64,000 bases of DNA from Croceibacterium xixiisoli (GCF_009827305.1 NZ_WTYJ01000002.1:186001-250000), one strand, 5' to 3'. Positions 1 through 9,291 are shown, numbered from the stretch's first letter. A program made the numbers and translations. Notes: generated by a model not told the origin, from the letters alone.

Positions 1-1
1 G

Positions 2-538
2 CTCAGCGGCTCCCTGCTGCAATTGTCCGATGATCATCAGGTGGTGGAACTCGATACCGATCTTGGCCGGCTGGTCGGGCTGCGCGTGGGCGAAGGGCTG
101 CGCCGCACGCCCATTGCCGATGCCGTGCGTGCCACCATCGCCGATGGCCTGCCCCATGCGGCGGAACTGACCGATCCGGCCGGAGAGCCGCTGCGCCTGC
201 TGTGCGAAGCCCGCCCGGTCCCGCGGGATCGCTTCGCCGATCTGGTGTCGGGATCGGCCACGGCCTTCATCGTCCATGTCACCCTGATCGATCAGCCGCG
301 CCGGATCGCCTGGCCCGCCATGGCCGCGCTCTATCGCCTGACGCCGACAGAGGCGCGCGTGCTGCAGGATGCGGTCGAACACAGCGATCTGACCGAAATC
401 GGTGACCGCCTCGGCATGGCCCGCGCCACCGCCCGCGCGCATCTCCATCGCATCTATGCCAAAACCGATACCGGCGGCTTTGCCGGCCTCACCGGCCTGG
501 CCCACCGCTTCGCCATGGCCGGGCCTGCGGATGGGTGA
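2..538 (+). CDS. LuxR-type helix-turn-helix regulator, 5' end cut by window
   Basis: The reading frame is open to the left edge, so the true start lies outside the window and this is the C-terminal part of a larger protein. The last ~65 residues read as a LuxR/GerE-type DNA-binding domain: LTPTEARVLQ, then the helix-turn-helix LTEIGDRLGMARATARAHLH and the tail RIYAKTDT. The preceding ~100 residues have no motif I can name; in this family they are often a PAS or other sensor fold. It ends 92 bp before the next gene on the same strand, which also carries a DNA-binding-like N-terminus. The regulator role is well supported; target and signal are unknown. Confidence 0.8.
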   Translation, partial: LSGSLLQLSDDHQVVELDTDLGRLVGLRVGEGLRRTPIADAVRATIADGLPHAAELTDPAGEPLRLLCEARPVPRDRFADLVSGSATAFIVHVTLIDQPRRIAWPAMAALYRLTPTEARVLQDAVEHSDLTEIGDRLGMARATARAHLHRIYAKTDTGGFAGLTGLAHRFAMAGPADG

Positions 539-629
539 GCATTGTATTCGGCCGCCCCTAAACAGATGATGGACGCCGGCTGTTTAGAGAATCGCTAAAC
601 ACCTGTTGATGGCAGTAGGGGCAAGGCGA

Positions 630-1850
630 ATGGCAAGCGCTTCCGAAATTTCCGCTCAACGGATCGAAGGCTGGAAATCGATCGGCGCCTTCTTCGGCCG
701 TGATCGCACCACCGCCATTCGCTGGGCGCGGGATCGCAATCTGCCGGTCCATCGCATTCCCGGCGGCAAGACCAGCACCACCTTTGCCCTGCGGCACGAA
801 CTGGAAGCCTGGGTCCGCAGTTCGACAGCCAGCGCCAAGCTGGATGCCGTCAGTGAGCGGCCGGCGCTGGCCCTGGTTGCCGTCCCCGATCGTCCGGTCG
901 ATCCTGCTATACAGGAAGATTATCTGCGCGCGCGCGACTGGATCATGGGCCGCAATGCTCGCGCCATCGAACAGGCCGTTTCCCTGCTGCGTGACATTAC
1001 CCAGCGCGCCCCGGATTATGCCGCCGCTTATGTCGCCCTGGCCGAAGCGCTGGTGCTCTCCCGCGAATTCGGCGAACGCAGCGATCTGCTGGCCTTTCCG
1101 CCTGCGCAATTCGCACTGCGCACCGGGTTGCGGCTCAATCCGGCGCTGGCCAGCGGCCATCGCGTGGCCGGTTTCATCGCCTATTGGTGGGATCGCGACA
1201 TGTCCGCCGCGCGCCAATCCTTCCGCCATGCGCTCGATCTGGCGCCTGCCGATCCGATCACCCACTTCTGGCTCGGCAATATCCTGGCCGATCACGGTGA
1301 ATTTGCGGACGGCATCAGCCATCTCAACCAGGCGCGCTCGATCCAGCCCGGCTCGGTCCCGATCCTGACCGATCTGGCCTGGGCGCAATGGTCGGCCGGC
1401 GATCAGGCGCGGCCGCTGGCAGCGTTGCAGGACATTGCGCAGGATCACCCGCGCTACACGGTGGCGCATGAATATCTCGCCTATATCGCGCTGATCGCGG
1501 GCGATTACGCCGGCCACGCGGCGGAACTGGCGCTGCTCGGGCGGCTGCGCATGAATGACACGCTGTCCGCCCGCGCTGCCGATATCGCCCTGTCTCTCAC
1601 AGCTGGGCGGGATGCCGCCCATCGCTGCATCCTGCGCCACGCGCTGAATGATCTGGCCCATGAACCCGGCCGCACCAGCGCCTGGGCGGTGCTGGTCGCT
1701 GCTGTCGGGGGCGTGCCGGGGCAGGCGGTCGAACTGCTCGAACGGGCGGTCCGGCGCCGCGAGCAGTGGGGCGAAGCCGGCTTCGTGCGCGGCATCCGCA
1801 TGAATGCGTCGGGCCTCGATCCCTGGCTCGATCGCCTGACCTGCCGCTAA
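630..1850 (+). CDS. TPR protein with N-terminal HTH-like domain
   Basis: A protein of about 406 residues. The first ~60 residues (GWKSIGAFFGRDRTTAIRWA, then a LPVHRIPGGK turn and LEAWV) look like a winged-helix or excisionase-type DNA-binding fold. The rest is helical with tetratricopeptide-like units, clearest around DPITHFWLGNILADHGEFAD and the following segments. No signal peptide is seen, so it is probably cytoplasmic. ATG codons also occur at 609 and a TTG at 606; 630 is preferred because AGGGG lies about 8 bp upstream. It sits between a LuxR-type regulator and a secreted sugar dehydrogenase. A transcription factor with a TPR sensor region is an inference from domain order. Confidence 0.65.
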   Translation: MASASEISAQRIEGWKSIGAFFGRDRTTAIRWARDRNLPVHRIPGGKTSTTFALRHELEAWVRSSTASAKLDAVSERPALALVAVPDRPVDPAIQEDYLRARDWIMGRNARAIEQAVSLLRDITQRAPDYAAAYVALAEALVLSREFGERSDLLAFPPAQFALRTGLRLNPALASGHRVAGFIAYWWDRDMSAARQSFRHALDLAPADPITHFWLGNILADHGEFADGISHLNQARSIQPGSVPILTDLAWAQWSAGDQARPLAALQDIAQDHPRYTVAHEYLAYIALIAGDYAGHAAELALLGRLRMNDTLSARAADIALSLTAGRDAAHRCILRHALNDLAHEPGRTSAWAVLVAAVGGVPGQAVELLERAVRRREQWGEAGFVRGIRMNASGLDPWLDRLTCR

Positions 1851-1953
1851 AAGACCGGATCATCACAAAACCTCTTCCCAAAGGACGGGATTTCCGGTGA
1901 TCTGGCCGGCAACCGGAACCGCATGGTCGGATATCCGGATATTGGGAGGGCAC

Positions 1954-3237
1954 ATGAAATTTTCCAGACTGGCGCTTGCTGCGCTGCTGATCGGCACATC
2001 CGCTACGGCACAAAATACCGCACCAACCCCAACGCCCGCACCGGCACCTGCTCCGAGCCCGCGCACACCGACCCCGTCCTATGTCCCGCAACCGGGCATG
2101 CCGGTGGAAGGGCGCAAGCCCAATGCCGCCGAACAGACCCCGGCCTTTCCGCAACAGACCCGTGCGCCCTACACGCCCTCGAATGTCGCGCTGAATACGC
2201 AGGTTTTGGCCGAAGGGCTGGTCGATCCCTGGGGGCTGGCCTTCCTGCCCGATGGCAAGCTGCTGGTCACCGAACGCGACGGGCGTCTGCGTGTGATCGA
2301 CAAGGGGCAGCTGTCACCTCCGGTGGAGGGGCTGCCCGCCTCCGTGCGGCAGGAAATCTCCGGCCTGGCCGATGTCGTGCTCGATCCGGATTTTACCGGC
2401 AATCAGCGCATTTACTGGAGCTATGTGGAGGCGCGCCCGGCCGGCAATGTGCTGGCGGTCGCCCGCGGCCGGCTGGTCGATGGGACGCAGCCCCGGTTGG
2501 AAGATGTCCGCGTCATCTATCGCCAGGAACCCGATCTGAAATCCGAACATGGCAATTTCGGCGCCCGGCTGCTGTTCGACAAGACCGGCGCCCTGCTGGT
2601 GACCTTGGGCGATCTCGCCTCCACCCCGCTGCGCCCCTATATTCAGCAGCTCGACAGCGGCATCGGCAAGATCGTGCGCATCACCACCGATGGCGCGCCG
2701 GCGCCGGGCAATCCCTTTGCCGGTCAGGCCGGCGCCCGGCCGGAACTCTGGGCCGTCGGTTTCCGCAATCCGCTGGGCCTCACCTTCCGCCCCGGTACCG
2801 ACCAATTGTGGGAAGCGGATGTCGGCCCGCGCGGCGGGGATGAGATCAACATCATCCGCCCCGGCGCCAATTATGGCTGGCCGCTGATCAGCTATGGCCA
2901 TGAATACAGCGGCGGCCCGGTCGGGGATGGTCCGGTCAAGGCTGGCTATGAACAGCCGGTCTATTATTGGGATCCGGTGATTTCGCCCTCCAGCCTGGAA
3001 TTCTACTCCGGCGATCTGTTCCCGCAGTGGCAGGGCAATCTGTTCGTCACCTCGCTCAGTCAGCAGCATCTGGCCCGGCTGGTGCTGGAAGGGGATCGGG
3101 TCGTGGGGGAAGAACGCCTGCTCAAGGATCTGAAGGAACGGCTGCGGCTGGTCCGGCAGGCGGCAGATGGCGCGCTGATCATCATGACCGAAGGCCCCAA
3201 TGCGAAGATTCTCCGGCTGACCCCTGCGGGCGGCTGA
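1954..3237 (+). CDS. PQQ-dependent aldose sugar dehydrogenase (YliI-like), secreted
   Basis: 427 residues. A signal peptide (MKFSRLALAALLIGTSATAQ) is followed by a Pro/Thr/Ala-rich linker and then the six-bladed glucose/sorbosone dehydrogenase fold. Visible family motifs are DPWGLAFLPDGKLLVTERDG, LLVTLGD, GFRNPLGL and WEADVGPRGGDEIN followed by GANYGWP. The family oxidises aldose sugars in the periplasm with PQQ and calcium and passes electrons to the respiratory chain. No PQQ biosynthesis gene lies nearby, so cofactor supply is not shown here. The start at 1954 has GGAGGG 4 bp upstream; an earlier GTG-type start would add residues without a signal sequence. A strong hairpin with a T-run follows the stop. 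Confidence 0.88.
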   Translation: MKFSRLALAALLIGTSATAQNTAPTPTPAPAPAPSPRTPTPSYVPQPGMPVEGRKPNAAEQTPAFPQQTRAPYTPSNVALNTQVLAEGLVDPWGLAFLPDGKLLVTERDGRLRVIDKGQLSPPVEGLPASVRQEISGLADVVLDPDFTGNQRIYWSYVEARPAGNVLAVARGRLVDGTQPRLEDVRVIYRQEPDLKSEHGNFGARLLFDKTGALLVTLGDLASTPLRPYIQQLDSGIGKIVRITTDGAPAPGNPFAGQAGARPELWAVGFRNPLGLTFRPGTDQLWEADVGPRGGDEINIIRPGANYGWPLISYGHEYSGGPVGDGPVKAGYEQPVYYWDPVISPSSLEFYSGDLFPQWQGNLFVTSLSQQHLARLVLEGDRVVGEERLLKDLKERLRLVRQAADGALIIMTEGPNAKILRLTPAGG

Positions 3238-3245
3238 CCGGGTAT

Positions 3246-3274
3246 GGGCGCCATCACCCGGTGGCGCCCTTTTT
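3246..3274 (+). terminator. Rho-independent terminator after sugar dehydrogenase
   Basis: GGGCGCCA at 3246-3253 pairs with TGGCGCCC at 3262-3269 over an 8-nt loop and is followed by five T residues. It lies 8 bp after the stop of the sugar dehydrogenase gene and separates it from purA. Confidence 0.85.
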
Positions 3275-3394
3275 ACGGTCAAATATGTGCGTGAGTTTTC
3301 CCCGGCGCGACACGATGCTATGGATGTGCTGGTTGCTCTCGGCGCCTGCTTTGCCTAGGGCGCGGCGGTAAGCGGAAAAGAAAGTTTCTCAAGC

Positions 3395-4684
3395 ATGGCC
3401 AATGTCACGGTGATCGGCGCCCAATGGGGTGACGAGGGCAAGGGGAAGATTGTCGACTGGCTGGCGGATCGCGCCGATGTCGTCGTACGGTTTCAGGGCG
3501 GGCACAATGCCGGCCACACGCTGGTTGTCGGCAACACCACCTACAAGCTGTCGCTGCTGCCTTCGGGCATCGTTACCGGCACGCTGTCGCTGATCGGCAA
3601 TGGCGTGGTGCTCGATCCCTGGGCGCTCAAGGCCGAAATCGAACGGCTTGAAGGGCAGGGTGTTTCCATTACCCCCGAAAACTTCGGCATTGCCGACAAT
3701 TGCCCGCTGATCCTGCCGCTGCACCGCGATCTGGACGGGCTGCGGGAACAGGCCGCCGGCAAGGGCAAGATCGGCACCACCGGTCGCGGCATCGGCCCGG
3801 CCTATGAAGACAAGGTCGGCCGCCGCGCCATCCGCGTCTGCGATCTGCACCATCTCGACGATCTGGACGCGATGTTCGATCGGCTCTGCGCGCATCATGA
3901 TGCGCTGCGCGCCGGTTTCGGTGAACCGGCAGTGGACCGCGCCGCCCTGCTGGAAGAACTACGCGCGATTGCGCCCTTCGTCCTGCAATTCGCCCAGCCG
4001 GTGTGGAAACGCCTGCGCGACAAGCGCCGCGATGGTGCCAAGATCCTGTTCGAAGGCGCACAGGGCGTGCTGCTGGATGTCGATCACGGCACCTATCCCT
4101 TCGTCACCAGCTCCAACACCGTCAGCGGTACCGTCGCTTCGGGCAGCGGGCTGGGCCCCAATGCTGCCGGTTTCGTGCTCGGCATCGTCAAGGCCTACAC
4201 CACCCGCGTGGGCTCCGGCCCGTTCCCGTCCGAACTGGACGATGAAGTGGGCGAACTGCTCGGCCGCAAGGGGCATGAATTCGGCACCGTCACCGCGCGC
4301 AAGCGTCGCTGCGGCTGGTTCGATGCCGCGCTCGTGCGCCAGAGCTGCGCGATCAGCGGCGTCACCGGCATCGCCCTGACCAAGCTGGACGTGCTCGACG
4401 GCTTCGAAACGCTCAAGATCTGCACCGGCTATATGCTGGACGGCAAGGAAATCGATTATCTGCCCGCCAACGCCATGGAACAGGCGCGGCTGGAACCGAT
4501 CTACGAAGAAATCGAAGGCTGGAGCGACACCACCGCCGGTGCACGCAGCTGGGCCGATCTGCCGGCTCAGGCGATCAAATATATCCGCCGCATCGAAGAA
4601 CTGATCGAATGCCCGGTGGCCAGCGTTTCGACCAGCCCCGAACGTGACGACACCATCCTGGTGCGGGATCCCTTCGCGGATTGA
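3395..4684 (+). CDS. purA: Adenylosuccinate synthase
   Basis: 429 residues, full length for the family. The enzyme joins IMP and aspartate using GTP to give adenylosuccinate, the first committed step to AMP. The N-terminal P-loop [14 protein letters not shown] and the adjacent [11 protein letters not shown] are present, as are [28 protein letters not shown] and the [12 protein letters not shown] region. It is a cytoplasmic housekeeping gene. The stop is followed after 4 bp by an L,D-transpeptidase gene on the same strand, so the two could share a transcript. Confidence 0.98.
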   Translation: MANVTVIGAQWGDEGKGKIVDWLADRADVVVRFQGGHNAGHTLVVGNTTYKLSLLPSGIVTGTLSLIGNGVVLDPWALKAEIERLEGQGVSITPENFGIADNCPLILPLHRDLDGLREQAAGKGKIGTTGRGIGPAYEDKVGRRAIRVCDLHHLDDLDAMFDRLCAHHDALRAGFGEPAVDRAALLEELRAIAPFVLQFAQPVWKRLRDKRRDGAKILFEGAQGVLLDVDHGTYPFVTSSNTVSGTVASGSGLGPNAAGFVLGIVKAYTTRVGSGPFPSELDDEVGELLGRKGHEFGTVTARKRRCGWFDAALVRQSCAISGVTGIALTKLDVLDGFETLKICTGYMLDGKEIDYLPANAMEQARLEPIYEEIEGWSDTTAGARSWADLPAQAIKYIRRIEELIECPVASVSTSPERDDTILVRDPFAD

Positions 4685-4688
4685 CGCC

Positions 4689-5207
4689 ATGACCCGGTCC
4701 ACCCTCCGCAGGGCGCTGACCATATTCGCCGCCGCGCTGCTCCTCCCCGGATGCAGCGCGGTGGAACCCGCCCCGCTGGCGGCGGATTACGTGCTGGTCG
4801 ACAAATCCGACCGCACGCTGACCCTGATGCGCGAAGGCGAAGTGCTGCGCCAATATGCCGGGCTGCAATTCGGCGACGAACCGCGCGGTCACAAGCAGTT
4901 CGAAGGCGATGAACGCACGCCGGAAGGCCGCTACACCATCGACACGCGCAACCCGAACAGCCGCTACCACCTCTCGCTGCGCATATCCTACCCCAACGAA
5001 GCCGACCGCGCCTACGCCGCGCGCCGCGGCCGCTCCCCCGGCGGCGACATTTTCATCCACGGCCAGCCCAACGGCCTGCGCGGCGCCGAAACCGGCACCA
5101 GAGTCAGCGGCGACTGGACCGACGGTTGCATCGCCATGACCAATGCCGAAATCGCCGAAATCTGGGCCGTGGTCCCCGACGGAACACCAATCGAAATCCG
5201 TCCTTAA
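4689..5207 (+). CDS. L,D-transpeptidase lipoprotein (YkuD/ErfK family), first of three
   Basis: 172 residues. A lipoprotein signal ends in LLPGC with the modified cysteine at about residue 22, so it should be membrane-anchored in the periplasm. The YkuD fold is shown by YVLVDKSDRTLTLMREGE near the N-terminus and the catalytic segment IFIHGQPNGL ... DGCIAMTN with Cys147. The family cross-links meso-diaminopimelate residues of peptidoglycan or attaches proteins to it. It starts 4 bp after purA. It is the first of three adjacent genes with L,D-transpeptidase domains of different subfamilies. The substrate cannot be told from sequence. Confidence 0.88.
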   Translation: MTRSTLRRALTIFAAALLLPGCSAVEPAPLAADYVLVDKSDRTLTLMREGEVLRQYAGLQFGDEPRGHKQFEGDERTPEGRYTIDTRNPNSRYHLSLRISYPNEADRAYAARRGRSPGGDIFIHGQPNGLRGAETGTRVSGDWTDGCIAMTNAEIAEIWAVVPDGTPIEIRP

Positions 5208-5424
5208 AATACTGGTATACCTACATTTCTCGTCATCCCGCCGAAGGTTGAGATTTTTTGCCAGCCCGCTCAACCCTCATCTGATCGGCGCATGCTGAAA
5301 CCGAGCCCAGCCTTGGCCGGGAAGACAAAGTGGGCCACCATTACCCAAGCCCAACAGAGCCCCGCATCGGACAAGGCGCGCCAAACCCGCTTCAAACCCG
5401 CCGCAACACCCCCACATGTTACAT

Positions 5425-6132
5425 ATGAGTGACAAACCCTCTTCTTCCCCTTTGCCGCATGTCAGCCGCCGTGCGCTGATGTTTGCCGGCGCGGCGGTGG
5501 CGGCGGGTGGTCTGGCGCGTTCGGCCACCGGCCCGCTGCTCGGCCCGGCCAAACCACTGCCTCCGCCGCCCGTGCCCGTCGCGGCGCGCGTTCCGGCCAC
5601 GCCAGTCAAGGCCTCGCTCGGCTCGCTCAATCCCGCGCTGCTGCAGCGGGCGCTGGCAGCGCTCAATACCCATTCGCGGGATATCGGCCTGCGCGATCGG
5701 ATCGCCATCGTCGATTTCACCGCACCCTCGGCGGATGCGCGAATGCATTTCCTTGATGTGAAGAGCGGCGACATCTCCCACATGCTCGTCGCGCATGGTT
5801 CCGGCTCGGACCCTGGCCACACCGGCTTTTTGCAGAAATTCTCGAACGCGTTCAATTCCAACGCCTCGAGCGAAGGCGCCTTCGTTACCGCCGATTACTA
5901 CGTCGGCAAACATGGCCGGTCCCAGCGCATCCGTGGGCTCGATCCCACCAACAACAATGCGCTTGATCGCGCGGTGGTGATCCACGGCGCCTGGTATGCG
6001 GAGGCCGATATGGTCAAGGCGCATGGCAAGCTGGGTCGCAGCCAGGGCTGCTTCGCCGTGGGCGACAGCGAACTGGCCACGCTGTTCGATTACATGGGGG
6101 AGGGCCGGCTGCTCTACGCCGCCAAGGCCTGA
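5425..6132 (+). CDS. Murein L,D-transpeptidase, YkuD_2 type, second of three
   Basis: 235 residues. A twin-arginine-like leader (SRRALMFAGAAVAAG) precedes a proline-rich linker. The mature part matches the YkuD_2 subgroup: NSNASSEGAFVTADYYVGKH, VIHGAWYA and the catalytic SQGCFAV with Cys209. This subgroup is thought to act on peptidoglycan like other L,D-transpeptidases, but members are little studied. ATG at 5416 is also possible; 5425 keeps the twin-arginine motif near the N-terminus. A 217-bp gap separates it from the preceding L,D-transpeptidase gene, so it may have its own promoter. Confidence 0.85.
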   Translation: MSDKPSSSPLPHVSRRALMFAGAAVAAGGLARSATGPLLGPAKPLPPPPVPVAARVPATPVKASLGSLNPALLQRALAALNTHSRDIGLRDRIAIVDFTAPSADARMHFLDVKSGDISHMLVAHGSGSDPGHTGFLQKFSNAFNSNASSEGAFVTADYYVGKHGRSQRIRGLDPTNNNALDRAVVIHGAWYAEADMVKAHGKLGRSQGCFAVGDSELATLFDYMGEGRLLYAAKA

Positions 6133-6200
6133 GCGGCTTTTACACCTGCCCCCGGCACAGAAACCGCCGATCGCCGTTTATGTCTCTCAAGGAGATATGA

Positions 6201-7628
6201 ATGCGTAAAGCCCTGCTCGTCTGTTCGCTTCTGGCGTTGTCGGTTCCTCTGGCCGGTTGCGACATGTTTTCCGGCAGTTCCGTCGCCGGGGCCGAGGATG
6301 GCAGCTGGACCGATGGCACCGCCCGGCAATTGAAGGAAGCGATCGACAACCGCGCCACCCACGGTCTCGATCGCATGAACTTCGCCGTGGAAGGCGATCC
6401 GGACAGTGCCGAGGGGCAGCAGGCCCTGACGCAGAGCGCGCTGCGCTATGCCACCGCCGTGGCGAAGGGCGTGTCCGACCCAACCAAGCTCTACGATATC
6501 TACACCGCCGCCCGGCCCGAACCGGAACTGCAGGCCGGGCTGACCAAGGCGCTGGCCGATGGCAAGCTGGGTGAGTGGATCGACAGCCTCGCCCCGCAGG
6601 ATGACAATTACCGCAAGCTGTCCGACGCCTATCTGGCCCTGCGCAAGGACGGCACGGCGCCCGCGACTGAAATCCCCGATGCCGGCGAACCTCTCAAGCC
6701 CGGTGACACCGATCCGCGCATTCCGCTGATCGCGCGTCAGCTGGTTGCCTCCGACTATCTCGACCGGGTGGAGCCAGGGACGGGCTACACCCCGATCATG
6801 GTGGCCGCGGTCAAGCGCATGCAGGCCGATTACGGCATCGAACCCGATGGTGTGATCGGGGCGGAAGCGCTGCAGATTCTCAATCTCTCCGATACCGACC
6901 GGGCCAAGGCCATCGCTGTTGCGATGGAGCGGCTGCGCTGGCTCGATCGCAATGTGCCTGACACCCGCATCGATGTGAACATTGCCGCCGCCCGGCTCAC
7001 CTATTGGCGTGATGGCAAGATCGTCGACACGCGCAAGGTTGTGGTGGGCAAGCCCGAAACCGAAACCCCGCAGCTGGGTTCGCCGATCTATCGCCTGGTC
7101 GCCAATCCCACCTGGACGGTGCCGCGTTCGATCCAGAACAAGGAAATCGCCGGCAAGGGCGCCGGCTATCTGGCGCGCAACAACATGGCCTGGCGCGATG
7201 GCTGGATCGTGCAGCAACCAGGCCCGCAAAACTCGCTCGGCCTGGTCAAGTTCGACATGAAGAACGATCATGCCATCTATCTGCATGACACCCCGGCCAA
7301 GCAGCTGTTCGGCGAAGTCCAGCGCCAGCGCAGCCATGGCTGCGTCCGCGTGGAAGATGCGCTCGGCTTTGCCGAAATGCTCGCCCGCGACGAAGGGGTG
7401 ACGGACGAATGGCAGAAAGCCCGCGCCACGGGCAAGGAAACCTTCGTCCCCTTGCCGAAGGAAATTCCCGTCCGCCTGCTGTATCAGACCGTGCTGTTCG
7501 ATGATGCGGGCGAACCGGTGATCCGCGCCGATGCCTATGGCTGGAATGACCGCGTCTCGGCCGCACTCGGCTTCCCATCGAGCGAGGGTCGGCGGTTCCA
7601 GGCCAGCGGGTCGGACGTCGGCCCGTAA
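6201..7628 (+). CDS. YcbB/LdtD-type L,D-transpeptidase lipoprotein, third of three
   Basis: 475 residues with AAGGAG at 6189-6194 before the ATG. The lipobox LAGC places the lipidated cysteine at residue 20. A long helical N-terminal region precedes a peptidoglycan-binding repeat (MVAAVKRMQADYGIEPDGVI) and the YkuD catalytic domain with YLHDTPAKQLF and RSHGCVRVE, Cys381. This is the architecture of YcbB (LdtD), which makes 3-3 cross-links in the periplasm. The gene lies 68 bp after another L,D-transpeptidase and converges with an SMI1/KNR4-like gene. Confidence 0.9.
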   Translation: MRKALLVCSLLALSVPLAGCDMFSGSSVAGAEDGSWTDGTARQLKEAIDNRATHGLDRMNFAVEGDPDSAEGQQALTQSALRYATAVAKGVSDPTKLYDIYTAARPEPELQAGLTKALADGKLGEWIDSLAPQDDNYRKLSDAYLALRKDGTAPATEIPDAGEPLKPGDTDPRIPLIARQLVASDYLDRVEPGTGYTPIMVAAVKRMQADYGIEPDGVIGAEALQILNLSDTDRAKAIAVAMERLRWLDRNVPDTRIDVNIAAARLTYWRDGKIVDTRKVVVGKPETETPQLGSPIYRLVANPTWTVPRSIQNKEIAGKGAGYLARNNMAWRDGWIVQQPGPQNSLGLVKFDMKNDHAIYLHDTPAKQLFGEVQRQRSHGCVRVEDALGFAEMLARDEGVTDEWQKARATGKETFVPLPKEIPVRLLYQTVLFDDAGEPVIRADAYGWNDRVSAALGFPSSEGRRFQASGSDVGP

Positions 7629-7637
7629 CCGGCGGCC

Positions 7638-8183
7638 TCAGTCCTCGTAAAGCCGCCGCCAGTCCAGCCCGTCGAACATCGCGGTGAAGCTGGCGGCCAT
7701 GCAGATATAATCGGCCTGGGTGATCGCCTCTTCCTCGTGATATTTGCGGTGCGTTTCGTATGATGTGAACAGCACCTCACCCCGGCGTGGACCGTTGAGG
7801 CAGAGGAAATATTTGGCATTGCCCATCTGGCTGGCAATCGGCAGCAGTTCGGGCGGGCTGTCATGCCGGAATGTCCGCCAGATCTGGGCCAGATCGCCAT
7901 ATTGCTCAGGTCGCCGCAGCAGGCCATGAAACAGCGCGATATCCCAGAGTCCATTGGTGGCGTAGAAATCCACCTCCGCCAGTTCCGGGCTGATCGGTTC
8001 GCCCGGAAAACAGAGCGCCAGCCCGCGCTCGAACATGTTCTCCGGCTGGGGAAAATGCCCGCCATTCCATGTCAGCAGAAACTGCCGGTAATCCTCCGGC
8101 AGGCTCACGCCGAATTCGCCTTCGAACGCCGCCACATCGGCCTCACTCGGCAGTCGCTCGAACGGCAGTATCGTTGCGCTCAT
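7638..8183 (-). CDS. SMI1/KNR4 family protein
   Basis: 181 residues. The N-terminal half shows the SMI1/KNR4 signature: PSEADVAAFEGEFGVSLPED followed by YRQFLLTWNGGHF. In bacteria this fold is common among immunity proteins of polymorphic toxins but also occurs as a stand-alone protein of unknown role. No toxin gene is visible in the neighbourhood. It starts only 4 bp after the stop of the upstream GST gene, so the two are likely co-transcribed. Cytoplasmic location is inferred from the lack of signal or membrane segments. Confidence 0.8.
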   Translation of the reverse strand: MSATILPFERLPSEADVAAFEGEFGVSLPEDYRQFLLTWNGGHFPQPENMFERGLALCFPGEPISPELAEVDFYATNGLWDIALFHGLLRRPEQYGDLAQIWRTFRHDSPPELLPIASQMGNAKYFLCLNGPRRGEVLFTSYETHRKYHEEEAITQADYICMAASFTAMFDGLDWRRLYED

Positions 8184-8187
8184 TGTC

Positions 8188-8802
8188 TTACTCTCCGACT
8201 GGATCGATCCATTGCGGCAGGCGGATCATCGCCCGTTCGAACAATTCCGATCCCGCCAGCCGCGCCAGCCACGCCTGCACCACCGGCGGCGCCGCTTCGG
8301 CGAACCAGTCGGCATCGGTCGCGGCGAATTGCCGAACGAAGGGGAACAGCGCCATATCGCTCAGCCCGCGTTCTTTCCCATGCAGGAAGTCCTGCCCTGT
8401 CAGCCGATCAGCCAGCTGCACCAGCATCGCCAGCCCGGCGGCGCGATGGGGCAGGGGGTCGAGATCATACCGGTTGGGATATTTGTAGCGGTCGAGGTGA
8501 TATTTGAACGCCCCATCGAATTCCGCGATCAACCCCGCATCATCGCGCGCCAGCCAGTTCTCCGGGTCGTTCCGCGCCAGCGCCCAGCGCATGATGTCGA
8601 TGCTCTCGTCGATCACCTGCCCTCCGGCCAGCACCAGCACCGGCACCGTGCCCTTGGGCGACGCGGCCAGCATGGCGGCCGGCTTGTCGCGCAGCACCAC
8701 CTCGCGGTGGGTATAGTCCACCCCGCTCACCAGCACGGCCATCCGCGCCCGCATGGCATAGGGGCAGCGGCGAAAACTGTAGAGGATCGGAACATCGGTC
8801 AT
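8188..8802 (-). CDS. Glutathione S-transferase family protein
   Basis: 204 residues. A thioredoxin-fold N-terminal half begins ILYSFRRCPYAMRARMAVL, with the CPYA motif at the active-site position and a KGTVPVLVL cis-proline loop, then VIDESIDIM with the Glu-Ser pair that contacts glutathione. The C-terminal half is helical. The CPY(A) motif is closer to glutaredoxin-2/omega-like GSTs than to beta-class enzymes, suggesting thiol transfer or reduction rather than conjugation. It is the first gene of a pair with the SMI1/KNR4-like gene. The substrate is unknown. Confidence 0.85.
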   Translation of the reverse strand: MTDVPILYSFRRCPYAMRARMAVLVSGVDYTHREVVLRDKPAAMLAASPKGTVPVLVLAGGQVIDESIDIMRWALARNDPENWLARDDAGLIAEFDGAFKYHLDRYKYPNRYDLDPLPHRAAGLAMLVQLADRLTGQDFLHGKERGLSDMALFPFVRQFAATDADWFAEAAPPVVQAWLARLAGSELFERAMIRLPQWIDPVGE

Positions 8803-8837
8803 CGGGCGCGTCTAACCGGGCGGGGGCAGCCTGCCAA

Positions 8838-9278
8838 TCACGCGAAGCGCGCGCCTTCGGGCGTTTCCAGCCAGCGCAGCAGGTAATCGTCGAACCTTTT
8901 GTCCAGCAGATCTCCACCCAGCCGCCGGGGCGGATCATAGCTGAACTCAACGCCATAGCGCCCGTCCTGCTCGATCCGCAGCTGCGCGGATGACCAGCGC
9001 TCACCGCCCGGCTGGCGCATCGCCTCGGCCAGATCGTTCAACAGTCTCTTCGCCTCACGCGGCAGGCGGAAACTGATCTCCTCAAGCCTGCCGCCCGGCT
9101 TGCGGGCCAGGGCAAAGGTGATGCTGCTGGTCTGCGATCCATCGGGGGCGATTTCGGCATCCACGAACAGATGCACCCATTCGCGATCCTCCCATTCGCC
9201 GTCCATCACCGCATGCACATTGCCCGCCATGGCGAGGACGATATCCTGTTCGATCTCTTGAATGTCGGCAGGCGGCAC
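8838..9278 (-). CDS. Hypothetical cytoplasmic protein, last gene of a four-gene set
   Basis: About 146 residues, no signal peptide, no motif I recognise. It is acidic near the N-terminus (PPADIQEIEQDIVLAMAGNV) with alternating strands and ends LLRWLETPEGARFA. The GTG start at 9278 is chosen because AAGGAG lies 6 bp upstream and falls just behind the stop of the preceding gene; a longer frame to 9335 would overlap that gene and add a Cys/Arg-rich stretch. It is the last of four minus-strand genes with gaps or overlaps of 18 bp or less, so co-expression is likely. Function is unknown. Confidence 0.65.
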   Translation of the reverse strand: MPPADIQEIEQDIVLAMAGNVHAVMDGEWEDREWVHLFVDAEIAPDGSQTSSITFALARKPGGRLEEISFRLPREAKRLLNDLAEAMRQPGGERWSSAQLRIEQDGRYGVEFSYDPPRRLGGDLLDKRFDDYLLRWLETPEGARFA

Positions 9279-9291
9279 GCGCTTCTCCTTC

